A stretch of DNA of 64,000 nucleotides from Pratylenchus scribneri (taxonomy: Eukaryota; Nematoda; Chromadorea; Rhabditida; Pratylenchidae): positions 620,001 through 684,000 of the forward strand of contig JAQSEB010000001.1 in assembly GCA_030063045.1 (NCBI GenBank), written 5' to 3'. Below, one piece after another: positions 59,980-64,000 of this stretch. Within the stretch, counting starts at the first letter, position 1. Each line of letters opens with the position of its first letter. Below the pieces are notes generated by a model. The model saw only the letters and a program-made list of their open reading frames with translations. It searched no databases and was not told where the DNA came from. A program made the position numbers and the translations under genes.

Positions 59980-60795
59980 AATATCTTTCCGGTTGGTTTT
60001 CGGAAAGTTTTAATTCTGATTTCTTTCCGGAAAGTTTTAATTCTGATTTCTTTCCGGAAGTTTTAATTCTGATTTTGTTCCGGTTGTTCCGGAAAGTTTT
60101 AATTCTGATTTTGTTCCGGTTGTTCCGGAAAGTTTTAATCTGATTTTGTTCCGGTTGTTCCGGAAAGTTTTAATTCTGATTTTGTTCCGATTGTTCCGGA
60201 AAGTTTTAATTCTGATTTTGTTCCGGTTGTTCCGGAAAGTTTTAATTCTGATTTTTTTGTTCCGGTTGTTCCGGAAAGTTTTAATTCTGATTTTTTTGTT
60301 CCGGTTGTTCCGGAAAGTTTTAATTCTGATTTTTTTGTTCCGGTTGTTCCGGAAAGTTTTAATTCTGATTTTGTACCGGTTGTTCCGAAAAGTTTTAATT
60401 CTGATTTTGTTCCGGTTGTTCCGGAAAGTTTTAATTCTGATTTTGTTCCGGTTGTTCCGGAAAGTTTTAATTCTGATTTTGTTCCGGTTGTTCCGGAAAG
60501 TTTTAATTCTGATTTTTTTGTTCCGGTTGTTCCGGAAAGTTTTAATTCTGATTTTTTTGTTCCGGTTGTTCCGGAAAGTTTTAATTCTGATCTTGTTCCG
60601 GAAAGTTTTAATTCTGATTTTGTTCCGGAAAGTTTTAATTCTGATTTTTTTTCCGGAAAGTTTTAATTCTGATTTCTTTTCGGAAAGTTTTAATTCTGAT
60701 TCTGATTTCTTTTAGGGAAGTTTTAATTCTGATTCTAATTTTGTGTGTTTCTTCCAATAGGTTTTAATTCTTTCCGGTTAGATTAATTCCACCTA
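59980..60795 (+). repeat. Satellite array 7, 27/36/39-bp units
   Basis: 36-bp units mixed with variants that carry extra T residues before GTTCCGG (39 bp). It is bounded by 27-bp units at both ends and the shared tail TTAGATTAATTCCACC. A 189-residue frame through it is not a gene. Confidence 0.95.
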
Positions 60796-61913
60796 TTTTG
60801 ATAGGAAAAAAATTTGAGGTTAATTACAGCCGAATTCAAATGAGAATTTTCTTAAAATTGAAATAATATGCAAAAAAGAATTGTCTCTAAAAATATTTAA
60901 CAATGATGCCAGGGCATATAAAGGGTATTCGTTTGGCCATGGCCACCCAGCATAGTGGGGCAATTTGCTTGCATTTTATATGAAAACGAGGATTAAAAAG
61001 AAGGTGAAAGGAAAGAAGGCGGCAAAAAATGGAAAGAAGATAAGCATCTTTCCATTTTAGAGGCATGAAAAATGTGCTTCTGGCCTCCTTCTTGTCTGGC
61101 CACAAAATCCTTTTCCCTCCTCAGTTTTTGCCAATTAATTGACCAATTTGTTGGCCTCCTCCATTTTCTTTTCAACAGAGGTCGTAGTCATCGTTTTCTT
61201 TGCACTTTTTCCAGCAGACGCTTAAATTCTTTTGTTGATTTCCGGTTTTTTGGATCGAATTTTAATGGGATTTAAATATATTTAAAATGCAAATGAAATG
61301 GAAAATGAACATTTAAATGCTTTCAAAAGAAGTCAAAAAAATGTGTAAAAAGAAGGAAGGACATGGACCCCTTCCCATTTCGCCATAAAATATGCTTCTT
61401 CTGAATATTGGAATGCCCTCCATTCAACGAAAAATGCCACTCATTTTTACGCCTTTTTCCATCCGATTTGGCCCCTTTTCTTTTCTCCTGGAAACACTTT
61501 CATCCATTTTGCCCCCACGTTTTCCTGTCAAAATTCTTTCCACCTTTTTATTTCCAAAAAATTTGTGCCCAAGACTGGTTTGGGAAGGAGTTGCCATGGA
61601 CCACGTTATTTTGGGAACATTCCACGTCTTCTAAAAAGGGGGAAACAATTTTGAAAGGGGATTGCTGGGCAAAGTCATATTTTAGAGCAAAGAAGGGAGG
61701 GGGCAAAATGGCAGGGATGGAAGCATTTTAGGCCTAATCTCCCTGCCAATTTTGTCCATATATTGATCCTCCCTTTTCATTTAGGATGCCGCCTTCCCAT
61801 TTTAAAAAGGACCAAAATGCCGGAAATGCTCTTTTATGAAGGCACAAAATAATCCATTGAATTCTTTTTAAATTCCATAAATTCATAAAATTGTCAATTT
61901 CAAAGGCCAAAAA

Positions 61914-64000
61914 ATGTTCTTTTTATCCAATTCGAATCCGGCTTCACCAACAAATCGGCCTCGATCGCCACCTTCATCGATTGGTGGTGCTGCCGAATTT
62001 ATTGAAAAATGCATTTGTGAATTGTGCGAATGCGGGTTGGTCGGCCAAAAAATGGGCAAAATAAAGAGGAAAATATTTGGGGAATCATTTTTTGTGAAAA
62101 ATTGTAAAATTTATTTTATTAATTTGTTTACATCCTGAAGAATTTGGGGCCACAGTAAATGCAGTTTTGCCTCTGAAATTTGACCAAAAAATTTTGTGGC
62201 TATATTTTGATTGAATTTTTTTAAATTGGCCAATTATTAATGGATTTGAAAAGAAATTATTTCTAATTTCTTGCAGCAGAGTTTTACAGCCATAATAAAA
62301 AGTTTATTTAGTAAATAAAATATCGAAATAAAGGAATGAAGGAATTTAGAATCCTCAAAAACACTGTAACAGTGGAAAAAGATAATACATTTGCCAAAGG
62401 CACAATCAAATTTTTCCTTTCCAACAAAAAGAGATCATCGTTGCCCGCATGCCGGCACTTTGGGAGTGGAAGAAGCGGCCTCAGCCAATGAGGATCGTAA
62501 ATTTGATGCCCAAAGTGAATACGGTCGGTCATTTGTACGAAAAGAAGCTGCACCAATTGGGCCATCATTTCGGCCACAATCATTGGCCCCCTCATCCAAA
62601 ATGGGATTGCCGGCAATGGAATTGGAGAGCACCCATCAGCGTATGGAATAAGGATGGGGGGATTAACAGATTAAAATGATCAAGAATTAGGGTCAATCCA
62701 ATTCAAGGAAATTCACTTAAGACTTATTTCAGGTTTATTAGATTTAGGTTTAGGCAAAAAATTCAGTAATTAAAAAATTTATATTTCCTAATATTTTAGC
62801 CGGATTGTATGCAAATGAAATAGAAAAATGAGTATCGCCATTGCAATTGAGTACCTGTGTCATTCTTTTGGCTTTATCTTATTAAGGAAACAACCAATTT
62901 TGGAAGGCGATATGTCATTTGAAAGCCCTAAATTTTCTCTAAAAAGTGGCTTAAAATTTTTTGCATGAAAATGATCCTCTTACAGAAAAGGGACTTTTCC
63001 TCGACAAATTCGGGTTTATTATACTCAAAGACATGTAACTCTTTTATGGCTGGAAATCGTTAAGTTAAAATTTACTATTTTGTAGAGCACATTTTGGGCT
63101 TTCAATAGGTATATTGCCTTCTCGAATTGGTTATTACCTCGCTGAGCTTTCAGCTATTAAGAACCGATGCAGTTATACCCATTCGAAGGTACTCAATTTT
63201 GATTCTTATTGAGCAATGCTATGTAGAATTAAGATTTTAATCAGTTTAATTATCTCCAATAATTAGCTATAATCCAAAAGGCAATGGAAAACTTGTTGAA
63301 TATAGGGCCTTAATTGTATTCCATTTCACAGATGATTTCCAGGCTTGGCTCTGCGAAACGCCAATTATTAAAGGACCACCGGAGGCGGAGGCTGAAACCG
63401 AACAAAGATTGGTTGGTCCATTCTCGACCACAGTTTCATTCTGTATTTGATGCCACAGAAACCGATGGAGCCATTCACTGCCAAAACGACGCATCAAGTC
63501 GATTTTGATGCCAAACCAATACCTGAGGAGAATTTGATCCCCCAAAAGGGGCAACAATCCTCATTGGCCGATCATTCATCGCCATCGTTCCATCGATCTC
63601 CAAAGGCCCCATTTTATGGCCAAACTGTTCATCAAATGGACTTTGGGCCAAAGGCGTTGGAGCCGGCCAAATCATTTCGACCTTCGGATAATCGGCCTAT
63701 TTCCGGTACTGAGAGGGAAGTGAGGCCACAAATGGAAGCCGAAACCACACACGGCCATGATTTTCGTCGCTTCGAAGGAGCTGAACCGGCAAAACCATTT
63801 AGACCGCCTTCGGGCAGCAGATATTTGGATGATGATGGAAAGGAAAGGAAACAAACATTCGAGGCAAAAACAATTAATGGCCAATAAATTCAACAATTTA
63901 ATAGGATTTAACCGAACATCGAGCAAATTTTGGCCCCAAATCTGTTCAACCAAGTGCCATTTTCCGTCCAAAATCCAGGGAATGGACAAGGCCCATCAGT
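61914..64000 (+). CDS. SAXO-like microtubule-associated protein (partial)
   Basis: SAXO proteins bind and stabilise ciliary or centriolar microtubules. Exons 61914-62035, 62432-62640, 63332-63411, 63459-63863, 63905-64000 (cut by the window edge). The N-terminus has the SAXO cysteine signature CICELCECG|DHRCPH, split by the first intron. Then come spaced modules of the form (F/M)ExxTxHxxDF: MELESTHQHDF, FTAKTTHQVDF, FYGQTVHQMDFGPK, MEAETTHGHDF and FEDLTEHRANFGPK. The last is created only if a 41-nt GC-AG intron (GAG|GCAAAA...TAG) is removed. Otherwise the frame stops at 63887. The 47-nt intron 63412-63458 is likewise needed to keep frame. Confidence 0.8.
62861..63150. repeat. Foldback element, family 1 (copy 16)
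   Basis: Left arm GTCATTCTTTTGGCTTTATC; right arm TTTTGTAGAGCACATTTTGG to ACCTCGCTGAGC. In a SAXO-like gene intron. Confidence 0.8.

Larger units (their letters stand above)
56605..61913. other. Long intergenic region
   Basis: 5.3 kb between two gene starts with no supported gene. Contains a family 2 foldback element, a (GAATGAAT)n stretch near 59418 and satellite array 7. The frame at 57519-57866 (MFLFVFMGKSANQIPNPKFR) looks compositional. Confidence 0.5.

Noticed and set aside
60146..60715. 189-residue repeat frame
   Set aside because: Satellite array 7 read-through.
1..60795. Regularly spaced repeats as a CRISPR-like array
   Set aside because: Units are head-to-tail with no unique spacers, and the window is eukaryotic.

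Overview
The window is nuclear DNA from a nematode, most likely a plant-parasitic cyst nematode (Heteroderidae such as Globodera or Heterodera). The protein families are nematode-like: a Rev-erb/E75 nuclear receptor, a MOLO1-family protein, sqv-1 and short operon-like gene spacing. Introns are spliced, many only 41-60 nt long. Seven of them are best explained by GC rather than GT donors, a known peculiarity of cyst nematodes. The genus is an inference. All exon models here were built by eye from reading frame, splice motifs and family knowledge. Phase closes in every model, but no transcript was available.

Layout. 1-5.5 kb: non-coding DNA with two satellite arrays. 5.5-16.4 kb (+): an E75/Rev-erb/nhr-85-type nuclear receptor in nine exons with repeat-filled introns. 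16.4-22.8 kb (-): a rhodopsin-family neuropeptide receptor, convergent with the nuclear receptor and only 81 bp from its stop; it includes a 13-nt micro-exon. 22.8-26.1 kb: mostly non-coding. 26.1-33.6 kb (-): four closely spaced genes, in transcription order an unknown membrane protein, a START-only CERT homologue, UDP-glucuronate decarboxylase sqv-1 and tRNA pseudouridine synthase PUS10. 34.1-40.5 kb (+): four more closely spaced genes, a small membrane protein, DSS1/SEM1, SPCS1 and mitochondrial LON protease. The two clusters are head to head across about 470 bp and look like two divergent operons of housekeeping genes. 43.2-51.7 kb (+): a long unknown low-complexity protein followed, possibly in the same transcript, by an FBXO28-like F-box and coiled-coil protein. 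52.6-56.6 kb (-): a MOLO1-family membrane protein. 56.6-61.9 kb: non-coding with another array. 61.9-64 kb (+): the 5' part of a SAXO-like microtubule-associated protein that runs off the window.

Repeats dominate the accessory DNA. Seven satellite arrays, all in the same orientation, are built from units of 27, 33, 36 or about 38 bp sharing a TTCCGGAAAG core; three lie inside introns. There are about 17 full or partial copies of a 300-330 bp foldback (inverted-repeat) element, four copies of a second foldback element, four copies of an AAACCG-rich element, and three copies of a composite element. The long open frames inside the arrays are by-products of repeat length and are not genes.
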